This document shows positions 18,901 through 27,107 of a stretch of 27,107 nt of DNA, piece by piece. The notes beneath the pieces are model-generated. The model searched no databases. It saw only the letters and a list, made by a program, of their open reading frames with translations, and had not been told where the DNA came from. The stretch's first letter is position 1, and every line of letters begins with the position of its first letter. Both the position numbers and the translations under genes were made by a program. Source of the DNA: Phallusia fumigata (taxonomy: Eukaryota; Chordata; Ascidiacea; Phlebobranchia; Ascidiidae); NCBI GenBank assembly GCA_008931825.1, contig QXVZ01012233.1, forward strand, positions 1 to 27,107, given 5' to 3'.

Positions 18901-19241
18901 ATCTCAAAGCAGGAAATAGATATCCTTGCTAGGTTGTTGGTTCAAACCACAACACAACGCTGTGTGTCTCTTAAACGACAATAGGTGCACTAAACAAAGT
19001 CACCAAAACGAATAAAAACAAGTCTACACTGATGAAAATGAAACGAACAAGCAAATAAAAGTCGTACACCATCCTACCGTTGGTACTTTACCCAGCTTAA
19101 CAACTTCGTTGGCAGGTTGGGGTTCTTGCTCCCAGAAGGTTTTTGAGCAATGACCTTGGGGTACAAACGCATCAACCATTGCGGCCAAGTCAACAACAAC
19201 TATTCTTTAACAAATAATCAGAAGGTTACCGCACTCGCCAT
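14807..19241 (-). CDS. dnttip1: DNTTIP1 (TdIF1), MiDAC deacetylase complex subunit; one exon not found
   Basis: Exons in transcript order: 19241-19230 (tentative), 18795-18619, 18554-18465, 18394-18277, 18174-18086, 17775-17716, 16993-16895, 16818-16760, 16530-16470, 15920-15790, 14988-14807 (TAA at 14809-14807). Phases agree at every junction except 16470 to 15920, where phase 0 meets phase 2. Known for vertebrate DNTTIP1: it pairs with ELMSAN1/MIDEAS and HDAC1/2, dimerises through an N-terminal helical domain and binds DNA through a C-terminal SKI/SNO/DAC-like domain. Seen here: the dimerisation motif S-M-D-L-L-Q-Q-V-L-Q-P-T-I-N (38-51), a basic linker S-P-V-P-K-K-R-P-R (about 178-186), W-D-P-A-R-L (216-221), and R-G-R-I-Y-M-K-H-P-D-L-F-K ending at 255. 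After the gap come L-P-D-F-V-L-R-K-M and an acidic Ser/Asp-rich tail. Recognition rests on remembered family motifs. Confidence 0.82.
14989..15789 (-). other. Last intron of dnttip1, no feature
   Basis: AT-rich with several AAGTTAGGTTAGG / ACTTAAGTTAAG-type words at about 15140-15190. An open frame on the plus strand at 15377-15709 has no splice or family support. Confidence 0.4.
15921..16469. mobile_element. hAT-like sequence in the dnttip1 interval lacking an exon
   Basis: On the minus strand, CAGTGCTCTGTAACTG followed by GTGTGCCGCGAG and GGTGTGCCGCAG (from 16396 leftward) has the order found at hAT (Charlie-like) ends, and GGTGTGCCACTG occurs again at about 16152-16138. The octamer beyond the right end is TAATAGAA (16397-16404); the left end was not found. 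An ambiguous base stands at 16107 in TAATANAC. No exon with the needed phase 0 entry and phase 2 exit was found. Confidence 0.5.
16895..18394 (-). CDS. dnttip1: dnttip1 exons 4-7: linker with basic nuclear motif
   Basis: Exon 18394-18277 includes A-C-Q-M-A-L-D-S-A-K-S-L-F, like the helix that follows the dimerisation domain. Exon 18174-18086 is entered in phase 1 at TTCTTCAG and reads G-S-I-L-S-F-R-P-P-I-H, later G-K-R-R-A-A-S-P. The 60-nt exon 17775-17716 (phase 0-0) reads S-R-R-S-L-S-P-V-P-K and joins K-R-P-R-N in 16993-16895, making a basic cluster like the vertebrate S-P-L-P-K-K-R-K. The basic runs could serve as nuclear localisation or AT-hook-like DNA contacts. Confidence 0.75.
16994..18085 (-). 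other. dnttip1 introns around the 60-nt exon
   Basis: Apart from exon 17716-17775, this stretch is AT-rich without recognisable repeats. The plus-strand open frame at 17588-17800 (Lys-rich) overlaps that exon and is treated as chance. Confidence 0.4.
18465..18795 (-). CDS. dnttip1: dnttip1 exons 2-3: N-terminal dimerisation domain
   Basis: Exon 18795-18619 (59 codons, phase 0-0) contains N-I-R-V-K-H, then S-S-M-D-L-L-Q-Q-V-L-Q-P-T-I-N and M-F-Q-K-Y-I, closely like the vertebrate helical dimerisation segment. Exon 18554-18465 (30 codons, phase 0-0) continues V-F-R-E-A-A-E-N-A-K-A-N-M-A. A TAG directly precedes the first codon (CAA) of exon 2 in frame, so an upstream coding exon must exist if the acceptor TTTGTAG is right. 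Confidence 0.85.
18862..19060 (+). repeat. SINE-like repeat with B-box word
   Basis: GTTGGTTCAAACCACAAC at about 18935 recalls a tRNA B box, and an A-rich end follows. The 5' part resembles the first 66 bases of the window. AAGTCACCAAA is shared with the tail of the SINE-like unit at 12177-12355. It lies in the first intron of dnttip1. Confidence 0.4.
19230..19241 (-). CDS. dnttip1: Tentative dnttip1 first coding exon (Met-Ala-Ser-Ala)
   Basis: On the minus strand, ATGGCGAGTGCG is followed by GTAACC, giving four codons and a phase-0 donor that fits exon 2. It lies within reach of the CRE at 19453. Short starting exons of this kind are common, but four codons is little evidence. Confidence 0.35.
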
Positions 19242-20046
19242 TCAAAAAACTTTCCCTTTGAAGAACCTTTCTATAGAAATGTTAAATTGTAGAAACAAAA
19301 ATATGCACGAAAAAGCTAGTAAACAAAATGCAATTTTTTCGATTAAATTTGGCAAATAAAAAATAATAGCTTTATGGTTATACCTTTTATTGGAAAAACA
19401 TGACACAGCGAAGAGACAATAAGTTTATTTGCCTTCCAATCAATGGTAGTTGTGACGTCATAACTATCAGCTGATGAAATGTGTTACGTGTTGCTTTGGC
19501 TTGGTAGTCACGCTGCCAGTGTTTCCAAACTTGTTCAGGCAGTTTTTGACTGAGACAAACAATTAACGGTTTTCAATGATCAGTTCTCAGATAAAGCGTG
19601 AAGAACTTTATTTTATATTTCGATTCAAGGCTCAAGGTGGTAATTTGAATCTTAACTCTTAATACTGTAGGATTGTCAGTGTCTGATATACATTACAAAA
19701 TAATGGTTCAGTTTGTGAAAAATGAATATGTCCTTTTTATTTGGTTGTATTCTGATCTTGGAATATACTTTGTGAGGGATTTATGCACAGACACCATTGT
19801 GTACTAAAAATATTTCACATTAGAAAAGACTTTAAGAATGTCAAGGAAAATAGTTAGTATTTTTCAACACTTTTGTTTTATATTTTGCTGTGTATTTTAA
19901 CAAAATTTACAAAAAAAGATTATTTTTGAATTTTGGCGTTTTTGTATTTCAAGGGCCCACTGTAATTTGTTTATAATGTGACTTCCTTTGAATTTAAGTC
20001 GGAGATAATGAGTTGTACTGTTGGGTAAAAGTATTCTACTTTTATT
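19242..20046. promoter_or_regulatory. Shared promoter region of dnttip1 and slc41a
   Basis: The two genes point away from each other across about 0.8 kb. A perfect palindromic CRE, TGACGTCA, is at 19453-19460. No TATA box is evident for slc41a. The 19600-20020 part is AT-rich and may hold the slc41a 5' UTR. The first ATG of slc41a follows an in-frame TAA at 20026-20028. Confidence 0.45.
19453..19460. promoter_or_regulatory. CRE motif (TGACGTCA)
   Basis: Full 8-bp cAMP-response element of the CREB/ATF type, centrally placed between the proposed starts of dnttip1 and slc41a. Presence is direct; function is inferred from position. Confidence 0.45.
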
Positions 20047-20619
20047 ATGAATACACGCCAACGAAGCCGAAAACTACATGAAGAAGCAGAAACAACAATA
20101 AAATCTTTACGAAGACGGATCGCAAGGACTGTAAGTGACGACAGCGAAATCTCAGATATTTTTACCATGGTACCCAAAGTACACGTTATAGACTCATCAA
20201 GTGATGAGACCAGCCAAGAGGAGTCATACCACATTTTGAATGAAGAGCAAAGCTTTAATACAACAAGTTTATCACATGAATTAAAACCTGATGGTAAAGC
20301 GACACTAAAAAGTGTAAGAGGAGAACATGGGCATTACAATGATGCTATTGACATGGATTATCAATTGGTTGAAACTGAATTCAATCAGCGCTCTGGTCAT
20401 AATGATGATATTTCAGACACTGACACACAAACACTGCTTCCAAAACAAACTTTGAAAAAGGCAAAAAATAGTGACCTAAAACTGTGTGAGCTCAGCTGTA
20501 GCAGCGATGCTTCCCCAAAATCCGAGGGGGCATTATCGATTGCTCTACAGATCACCTTTCCATTTTTAATGGCTGGAATGGGAATGGTGGCTGCTGGAAT
20601 AGTCCTTGACAAAGTCCAG
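20047..20619 (+). CDS. slc41a1: slc41a exon 1: cytosolic N-terminus and start of TM1
   Basis: 191 codons. The N-terminal part is hydrophilic, with basic S-L-R-R-R-I-A-R-T, then Ser/Asp/Glu-rich stretches ([11 protein letters not shown]). It ends in the first membrane segment [16 protein letters not shown] and D-K-V-Q before a phase-0 CAG|GTATGA donor. The in-frame TAA 21 bp upstream supports ATG 20047 as the start. Confidence 0.88.
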
Positions 20620-23600
20620 GTATGAAATCTACTTTTAACTTCATAATTTTTTAATGTAAGTATTTCTTATTGGTTTGAAATTTCACTTTTCAGCATTGGC
20701 CGGTCTTCGAACATGTGCCAGAAATTTTTATTCTTGTACCTGCCCTATTGGGTCTAAAAGGAAATTTGGAGATGACCCTGGCTTCAAGATTGTCAACCTA
20801 TGTGAGTTTGTTAATTTTTACTTACACTTTTTAATATTTATTTACAGTAAGTGTTTTTTTTTTATTTGCAAACAAAGTGAAACTTGGTTAGATTTTGTTT
20901 ATAGGATGTCTGCTGACTTAATGGCTAAATATTGTCTTTCAAAGACTCTCCTTTACTCCCGACATAATGTTATTGTATCATATTTGTATGCTGATGTAGT
21001 GCATATTTAGTTACATTGCTCCGTTACTGGAAAAAAAACTAACAAAATTAATTCTCTCCAAAACATTTTGCCTTATCAGCAGATATTGTGACATTTTTTG
21101 ACAACTGACTCATTGCAAACATATCATACAAACTGTAATTATGCCCACTCAAAGTTTAGTTGAGTTTTTATTGAATATCAATTGAGCAATTAGCATTAAA
21201 TAGCTAAACAACCCCAAAACATTATTAATCCAGGTATTTTGTTTCAAATTCTTGGGAATTTGGCAACAACGCAAAACTAATTTGGAAATGGATATTTTTG
21301 GCTTTTGACTGTTACAAATCGAAAAAAAAATTGTATTTTTTGACTAAACCTGACATTTTTGTGGGCTTGTAGCATTGCAAAAGTGGAGTTACGTGAAAAA
21401 AATCTGATAAAGTAGATGTTTGTAGATAATAAAAACTAATGTTATTTGTCGCAACGATGTAATTAAGCACAAAAAATACTAACAAAAACAATAATTCACA
21501 TTTTGTTTCATTAAGGCAAACCGAGGCTTACTTGATGACAAAAAGAAGCGTTTTTCAATCATTATTGGCAATGTTATTCTGGTTGAAGCACAAGCTATGG
21601 TTATTGCTTTTCTTGCATCGCTTGTCGCTATGATTTTGGGCTGGATTCCTGATGGAAAATGGGAAACTAATGATGCAATTATATTATGTGCTGGAAGTTT
21701 GTTAACAGGTGCCATTGCATCTTGCCTGCTCGGTAAGAGTCACTTTATTTTACTTTTAAACACTCTATATTTGTCTTTGCACTGTTTTTCTGAAGATTAA
21801 CCACTCTCTAGTTAATCCTAAGTTTGACGGTTCAAATCACAGTTGGTCATAAATTTTGTCAAGTAGAAGTGACATTGACACATGCTACCAAATCAACTGA
21901 AATTTATTTAATTAAGTGAACTGTTAAATTAAGCAAAGCAATAATGAAAATGTGAGGACAAATTTCGCCAGGCTATGATCTAGCAAAAAAATGTTTTTTG
22001 AGTATACTAGTCCAAATAGTGGTTAAAGATGCTACATATGCTTTGGTTCACCAACTGTTTTGACAATACCTCACAACGTTATCAGTGGTGCAATGACGCT
22101 TACACAAGACATGTACATGCAGGTGTTCATGCACATTAATTATGGAAATTTATGAGAAGATGTGAAAAGGGATGTGACATCTTGGTTATGAATAGCCAGC
22201 ACATAGTGCCATCTTAGATATAAACAGAAATCACCTAGTAATGTGAAATAAATACCCTGGCCAGGTGCAACTACAGATGCAAAGTTGTGGCACCTGCTTA
22301 AACTGATACACTAGTTATTTTATCATTGATGTTTTTCTTTAGGCCTTGTGATGATAATGGTGATTCTACTATCAAGAAAACTGGGGATCAACCCAGATAA
22401 TGTTGCCACCCCTATTGCTGCCTCACTTGGTGATTTGATAACGTTGACATTGCTCTCCTACTTTGCAAAGGTAAGCCATGATCATATGTTGGTAAAATAA
22501 AGTGTGTTCATAAAGAATATGCGGCAAAGAAAAGATGGCTAGACTAATTATCATTCAATATTTTAGTTTAAAATGGGGCCCATCCAGAGAACCCTCTAAA
22601 AACTTAAAAAATGCTCAGCTGATTTTATCTCTTTCAAGTCAGTTATTTGAGGTCTTCAGACAATATCTCCAAACACAATGCCGTCCATACAGTTTTCTTC
22701 ATTTTATTTTTGCTTACACTCGTAAAAAATGTGGTTGACATTTCTTGTAATATACTTTACTTGTAATATGTTGTATTGCCAGTGTATAGATATATCAGCT
22801 TGAGAACGCTTCATACAAGTTTAACCTGACAACATAGAACGAACATTACAGAAATTTAAAAAAATGTTTCTTTGTTTTTTCAGGGTTTGTACTCTTCCTT
22901 AGGTGATAAATCAACTGCATGGATTGGCCCTGCAACTATCGTCTTTTTCCTAGTCCTCACCCCATTGTTATTATGGTTGGCTCACAGGAATGAGTACACC
23001 AAAGATGTTGTGAAACATGGGTGGGAACCTGTAATAGCTGCAATGGCAATTAGCAGGTAATGTGATTTTTTTTTGCAAGTTTAGCGTTGGGCAGTAATTT
23101 TGGTTGACCGAAGCTTGGGAGGCAGAAAAATTGTCTGATGGTCATAAATTATCTAAAGGGCAACTTTTCATGTGTGGCGTAAACTTAGTGACATAAACCC
23201 ACCACAAAGCCAGCAATAGCTGCACGGCGTAATCAGTGGTTGGAGGCAAAGCTGTATTTTCAACAGGAGTAAACAACTGAAACCATCATATCCTGTTAAA
23301 TCTAATTGGTTGTGGTCTTTTCCTGATTCACCTAATTTTCTGTAACTGAGAACAGCCTTTCAAATCTTTCAAAAACCTGCTCTGTAATGCTTGTAAAGAT
23401 TGTATAGTTGTCAAGTTGATGCTGATTTATTACTTGTTATGGATCAAATAATGTAGCTTTTGAAGTCGAGTTGAGTTCGAATGGTTTTTAACGGCTTTGT
23501 GGGACAATAGGGATAAATTATTAGGACAGCCTCGATTGCCATTCATTTGTGTTTTTCAGATTTGGCATGACATAGTTTGTATTATCACCACACAAAATTA

Positions 23601-25728
23601 AACCAATAAGTAACAGTTATAAACCGGCCACATTATGGTGGTTATACTTGGGTTTGATTATGGTAAAATAATGTTTGAACTTACAATCTGTATGATACAA
23701 ATCCATTCTGTATGATATTGACAGAAAAATGCTAATGTTAGTAATTCCCTATGCTTGATATATAACCTGATATTTTACATACGTAACCAATGTTTGAATA
23801 ATGAGTTGTAATAACATTAAGATTTTTTATTTTTAAATTATTGATTGGATATGCCATTTATACATGTGCGGAGGCACAAATTTTTTTGGGGACAATAGAC
23901 AACGCCATTTAACTTTTCATGATGACATTCTGACATTACAAGCGCTGAGTATTGCCTTAAGATGTTCAGTTCATGTGCAAAAAAAGGAATTGAATTTTTT
24001 ACACTCAATTTCTACCTTTGCAGCACTGGTGGCTTTATTCTTGATTTCGCTGTGTCTCAAAACAAAGGAATAGCAGTTTTTGCACCAGTCATCAATGGAG
24101 TTGGGGGCAATCTTGTCGCAGTTCAGGCAAGCAGAATTTCAACGTACCTGCACACTAGTGGTCTACCACTAGGTGTCCTACCTGCCTGCGAAAAACCAGG
24201 GTGTATTTCTCCCTGCCACACTTTCTGTTCATCAGGTATGAAATTAAAATCTGTTTTAAATAATTTTTATCAAATCAAAAGTATAACAGTACATGATTTA
24301 TAGCGTTCTAAGTTAGCTACTTTGGTAAACCATCATTTTGTTGACAGACAATCCACATTCTGCGGGTTCAAGGGTCATGCTCTCGGCCGTTATTCCCGGC
24401 CAACTGATATTCGTACTCGTGATAAAAGCACTGGAGGCTGGCCACACAACCATCACTCCGCAATTCGTTACAGTTTATTGTCTTGTATCTCTAATGCAGG
24501 TGAGTTTATTTGGTTGGGAAAATGGGTAGGTTAATATATTTTCTTCGTTTTTTTAGCAAAATAAAACTATAAATTGTGAAAAGTAGTTAGATATTAGGCA
24601 ACATGCTTATAATAGTTTTATTATTGGGCTAACTCGAATATCGACAAGCTTCAGTTTTCTAAAGTGTGAAACAATACCACACATGAGAACACAGCATTAC
24701 CATGGTTGCATTGAAAAATTTGTTGTGGAAATTCGTGCAGGTGTTGTCTGACCAAGCTCTAAATTTAAAAATAAACATGTTTGGCTAACTCAAGTATCGG
24801 CAATACTTTAGTGTCCTGAACTGTGAAACTATATCACACATTAGAACAGGGGTCTCAAACACGCGGCCCGCCACGTCTTTTTGTGCAGCCCGCGAAGCAC
24901 TTTGAAAGTTCCAAGTAATTTGTTTTACTTTACTTGGGGCCGATTAAAATGCCTCGCCAGATACATTTATTCTTAAGTACAAATAGCTAAAAATAAATGC
25001 AAGGCTTTAAGGGAGAAAGGTGTACTAACTCTTACTGATAAAAACCAACTATTGCAATTGTTGCTTCACTAAAGTAGCATTGTCCCTTGTAAATAGGTCT
25101 TTAAAGATGACTGCACTGCACTTTCTGTTTATTAGCTTCTTTTGGTCTATCAGTATTAAAGAAGCGTAATAGTTGTATCCAAAAAATTTGAAACGTCGTG
25201 CAAATAACCTAAGCGCAGTAATATACTGATAAAATAGCCAGCATAGTGTTTGACATTTGCAAAATTACTGCAACAAAACATTCCGTAGTGCGGCCCTCCA
25301 TTTAATTTAAAGTTTTTTTTGGCCCTTGAAGACGTTTTAGTTTAAGACCCCTGCATTAGAACATAGTGTTTAAACTAATTTTTCAATGCGACCATGGTAA
25401 TACAAAAAATAGCCTCTGTCACAAGTTTTTGTTGCACTAAATGTTGACTAAATGTGGTGACTAATTTGAACCATACCACCGCTATTGTGTTCCCTTTGCT
25501 GTGACAGTTAAACACTTTCTATTCCTGAATACCCTTTTCCAGGTCGCTATTCTGCTTCAAGTATGCCAGTGGCTTGTAATTAGATTGTGGAAAAAAGGCG
25601 ATGATCCCGATAACAGTGCCATTCCTTACTTGACTGCGATGGGTGATCTACTCGGAACCGGCCTACTTGCTGCCGGTTTTCTATTTCTATGGCTTGTCGG
25701 AGATCGGGATGCTGATGTTGGGGATTAA
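20047..25728 (+). CDS. slc41a1: SLC41-family Mg2+ transporter (MgtE-like), 8 exons, 582 aa
   Basis: Exons: 20047-20619, 20694-20801, 21516-21732, 22343-22470, 22884-23056, 24024-24235, 24348-24499, 25543-25728. Junctions are GT-AG, phases agree, and 1749 nt make 583 codons with TAA at 25726-25728. The protein has a cytosolic N-terminus (about 165 residues) and two MgtE-like membrane repeats. Repeat 1 shows [17 protein letters not shown] (207-223) and [16 protein letters not shown] (316-331). Repeat 2 shows [18 protein letters not shown] (420-437) and [10 protein letters not shown] (548-557). D330 and D556 sit where MgtE-type proteins hold Mg2+-coordinating aspartates. Known for the family: plasma-membrane or mitochondrial Mg2+ transport, often Na+-coupled efflux. 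The family is secure; which vertebrate paralogue (A1, A2 or A3) it matches is not resolved. Confidence 0.94.
20802..21515 (+). other. slc41a intron 2
   Basis: AT-rich. A short open continuation after 20801 is intron read-through. No repeat recognised. Confidence 0.45.
21733..22342 (+). other. slc41a intron 3, with a SINE-like fragment
   Basis: About 21800-21890 contains GACGGTTCAAATCACAG, a B-box-like word, followed by TTGGTCATAAATTTTGTCA. It may be another copy of the tRNA-derived repeat, without a clear A box. Confidence 0.35.
23057..24023 (+). other. slc41a intron 5
   Basis: About 23080-23250 has words shared with other repeats in the window (GGTCATAAAT, CCAGCAATAGCTGC compared with GGAAATAGCTGC near 60). 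No element ends could be set. The remainder is AT-rich. Confidence 0.35.
24500..25542 (+). repeat. slc41a intron 7: nested repeats around a hAT MITE
   Basis: A block at about 24630-24690 (GGCTAACTCGAATATCGAC ... GTGTGAAACAATACCACACA) recurs at about 24783-24845 (GGCTAACTCAAGTATCGGC ... CTGTGAAACTATATCACACA). 24696-24720 and 25377-25401 form an inverted pair (24 of 25 match). A third word set, GAAATTC-TG-AGGTGTTGTCTGACCAA, at 24729-24755 recurs after the gene at about 25834-25861. The hAT MITE at 24847-25353 has inserted within this older structure. Confidence 0.6.
24839..25361. mobile_element. hAT-type MITE with perfect 8-bp target duplication
   Basis: Element 24847-25353 (507 bp) begins CAGGGGTCTCAAAC and ends with the reverse complement of CAGGGGTCTTAAAC (13 of 14 match). 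CATTAGAA flanks it on both sides (24839-24846 and 25354-25361). The start continues ACGCGGCCCGCC and the end contains GCGGCCCTCC, a pattern common in hAT elements. No transposase frame is present. Confidence 0.88.
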
Positions 25729-25996
25729 AACATGTTAGATGCCCCTTCTGGCTCATTTCAAGGCAGTTGTTTGCAAATGTGGGGCATTGGGAAAGAGGTT
25801 CAAAAGTGGTGTTTTAGGTTGGTGGTATGGTTAGAAATTCCTGTAGGTGTTGTCTGACCAAATTTTAAAGCTTTAAGTTTAAAAAGAAATATCCCTGATA
25901 TTATGGAATTTTCTTCGACATTCGATACCTCGGAGTAACGCAACAGTTTACCTAATTTAATCACTGCCAAAATGCTACTTTCAAAGAATCTTTGGT
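25729..25996 (+). other. slc41a 3' flank
   Basis: Likely 3' UTR. No AATAAA is visible close to the stop codon. A repeat word shared with intron 7 lies at about 25834-25890. Confidence 0.35.
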
Positions 25997-26203
25997 TGCA
26001 ACTGGAGATGGGCTAAAGTGATTTTCTTAAATTCAGATAGGCTCTATGTTAGTTTTAAATTTATGGCCCTTGCCCAAAAATGTTTGGCATTTTTGGCATA
26101 CTAAGATGTGACAAACATCTGTTACATATCACAATAAGCATAAATTGAGCATTGCTCAGACGTTTGTTGGGTTCTGACGCTACTTGGCCCATCTCCAGTT
26201 GCA
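25997..26203. mobile_element. Short inverted-repeat element downstream of slc41a
   Basis: Begins TGCAACTGGAGATGGGCTAA and ends with the reverse complement of TGCAACTGGAGATGGGCCAA. The 207-bp size fits a MITE. No target duplication is clear; the base next to the right end (26204) is ambiguous, so the flank cannot be judged. Confidence 0.6.
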
Positions 26204-26204
26204 N

Positions 26205-26972
26205 AACGGGCTGTTTAATATATATCACTCACATTAGCACAGTTGTGCCCAATTTTCGCCAAATTTAACCTAGTTGTTTTTGTTGTTTACCTTTTTATGT
26301 GATTGTTAAAAAGCTTTTTTTTAAAACTAAATTCTACAGAATTATTTTTTGTCCTGTCACCGCCAGTTTACCTAAAAACAAAACTTTTTTACAACTATTA
26401 GTAAAAAAATATTCACTCCATAACGACTATTAACTGCAAAAGTGTAACACCATTTTGTTTCTCAAACAAACGCTTCAAAGCGACAAAAATATCCGTTAAA
26501 CGGTAATGCTATCCACACTGGTACAATTCTAGCAAAAATTAATGTTTTATTCTGTGTTTGTATTCATCATTTTCCGCTCAGCCCTTCAGTGGAAAACTTA
26601 AAGAGTGTCGCCCGATGGTTTGTGCAATGCGAATGACTCATTCCTCGATTTTTGTGTCGCCGCAATTGCAGGAGACTGGGGCTTTTGCGTCGTGTTTGTG
26701 TGGAAACAGTTGCTGTTTGTTTTTACGGGTGATAATAAAGTTTATGACCGCGAACTGATAGTCGCCTTACATGAGAGGTCGGAAATCCCCGGCAAGCGTA
26801 CCACGGTTGGTTCACGAACATTCATGGCGAACCAAGTGATTTACGAGTTCAGATTTTTTCGTGCAGTGTAACTATAGCAACGAGCCACAAGGCGCGAATT
26901 GTATACAGGCAGACAGCCGACCAAGTACGAACCTTGCGTAGCCGGTAAAAAACCCAGTCAAAAAATGTAAGG
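26205..26972. other. Gene-free stretch with repeat-like block at its right end
   Basis: 26205-26550 is AT-rich with nothing recognised. A plus-strand frame open from about 26605 to 26871 has no recognised family. About 26837-26891 (GATTTACGAGTT ... GTGCAGTGTAACTATAGCAACGAGCCACA) resembles 14404-14502, suggesting that part of this frame is transposon-derived. Confidence 0.4.
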
Positions 26973-27107
26973 CAGGGAACGGCATTTTTTGCCGAGGAGC
27001 GCCAGTTTACAAATTATTTCAAAACGTTAATGACTTCGCGTGCCATGTTGATGACGTCACTGCTTTGTTTCTGCGTTTAGTAAGCTAATCGTGAGGGCTG
27101 ATTCACA
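26973..27107 (+). mobile_element. hAT-like element running off the right edge
   Basis: Starts CAGGGAACGGCA, comparable with the CAGGGGTCAGCA terminus of the copy ending at 14638, and continues with matching sequence in inverted orientation (AGTTTACAAATTATTTC; GCCATGTTGATGACGTCACTG). Only the first 135 bp are in the window. It contains a TGACGTCA that here belongs to the repeat. Confidence 0.5.

Noticed and set aside
19050-19175. Minus-strand frame with ATG and a GTAGGA donor as dnttip1 first exon
   Set aside because: It would leave phase 2 where exon 2 needs phase 0, and it adjoins SINE-like sequence.
26605-26871. Exon of another gene downstream of slc41a
   Set aside because: No recognised family, and its 3' part is shared with the repeat at 14.4 kb.
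1-27107. Bacterial-style operons, CRISPR arrays or phage genes
   Set aside because: No regularly spaced repeats or compact gene strings; all supported genes are intron-bearing animal genes.

Overview
This window is animal nuclear DNA. It is AT-rich, its genes are split into many small exons by GT-AG introns, and short DNA transposons are scattered through the introns. The protein families (adhesion GPCR, DNTTIP1, SLC41), the compact introns and the dense hAT-type MITEs suggest an invertebrate chordate, most likely a Ciona-like tunicate. The organism is an inference; nothing here proves the species.

Three multi-exon genes could be assembled by following reading frame and intron phase by eye. 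(1) Positions 1431-13000, plus strand: a complete adhesion G-protein-coupled receptor in 16 exons (903 residues). It has a signal peptide, two related Cys/Trp-rich extracellular exons (possibly C-type-lectin-like), a GAIN region, an intact GPS cleavage motif (C-A-F-W ... S-H-L-T-N-F), seven membrane helices and a hydrophilic tail. A TATA box lies at 1302-1308. (2) Positions 14807-19241, minus strand: dnttip1, the DNTTIP1/TdIF1 subunit of the MiDAC histone deacetylase complex. Eleven exons were found, but one exon of the C-terminal DNA-binding region is not visible: intron phase breaks between 16470 and 15920, a stretch holding hAT-like sequence and an ambiguous base. (3) Positions 20047-25728, plus strand: a complete SLC41-family (MgtE-like) Mg2+ transporter in eight exons (582 residues).

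dnttip1 and slc41a are head to head, with about 0.8 kb between their proposed start codons and a perfect CRE (TGACGTCA) at 19453-19460. The GPCR and dnttip1 are tail to tail.

The rest is introns and spacers with mobile elements: hAT-type MITEs (1052-1257 and 24847-25353 with perfect 8-bp target duplications; 9529-9720), a MITE with 20-bp perfect inverted termini (13574-13949), a 62-bp-arm foldback element (5129-5377), another inverted-repeat element (25997-26203), tRNA-derived SINE-like sequences (about 12177-12355 and 18862-19060) and fragments of larger hAT elements. The three genes have no obvious joint pathway. No new multi-gene system is visible; the points most worth following up are the GPCR's unusual ectodomain, its apparent 36-nt intron and the broken-looking dnttip1 exon chain.
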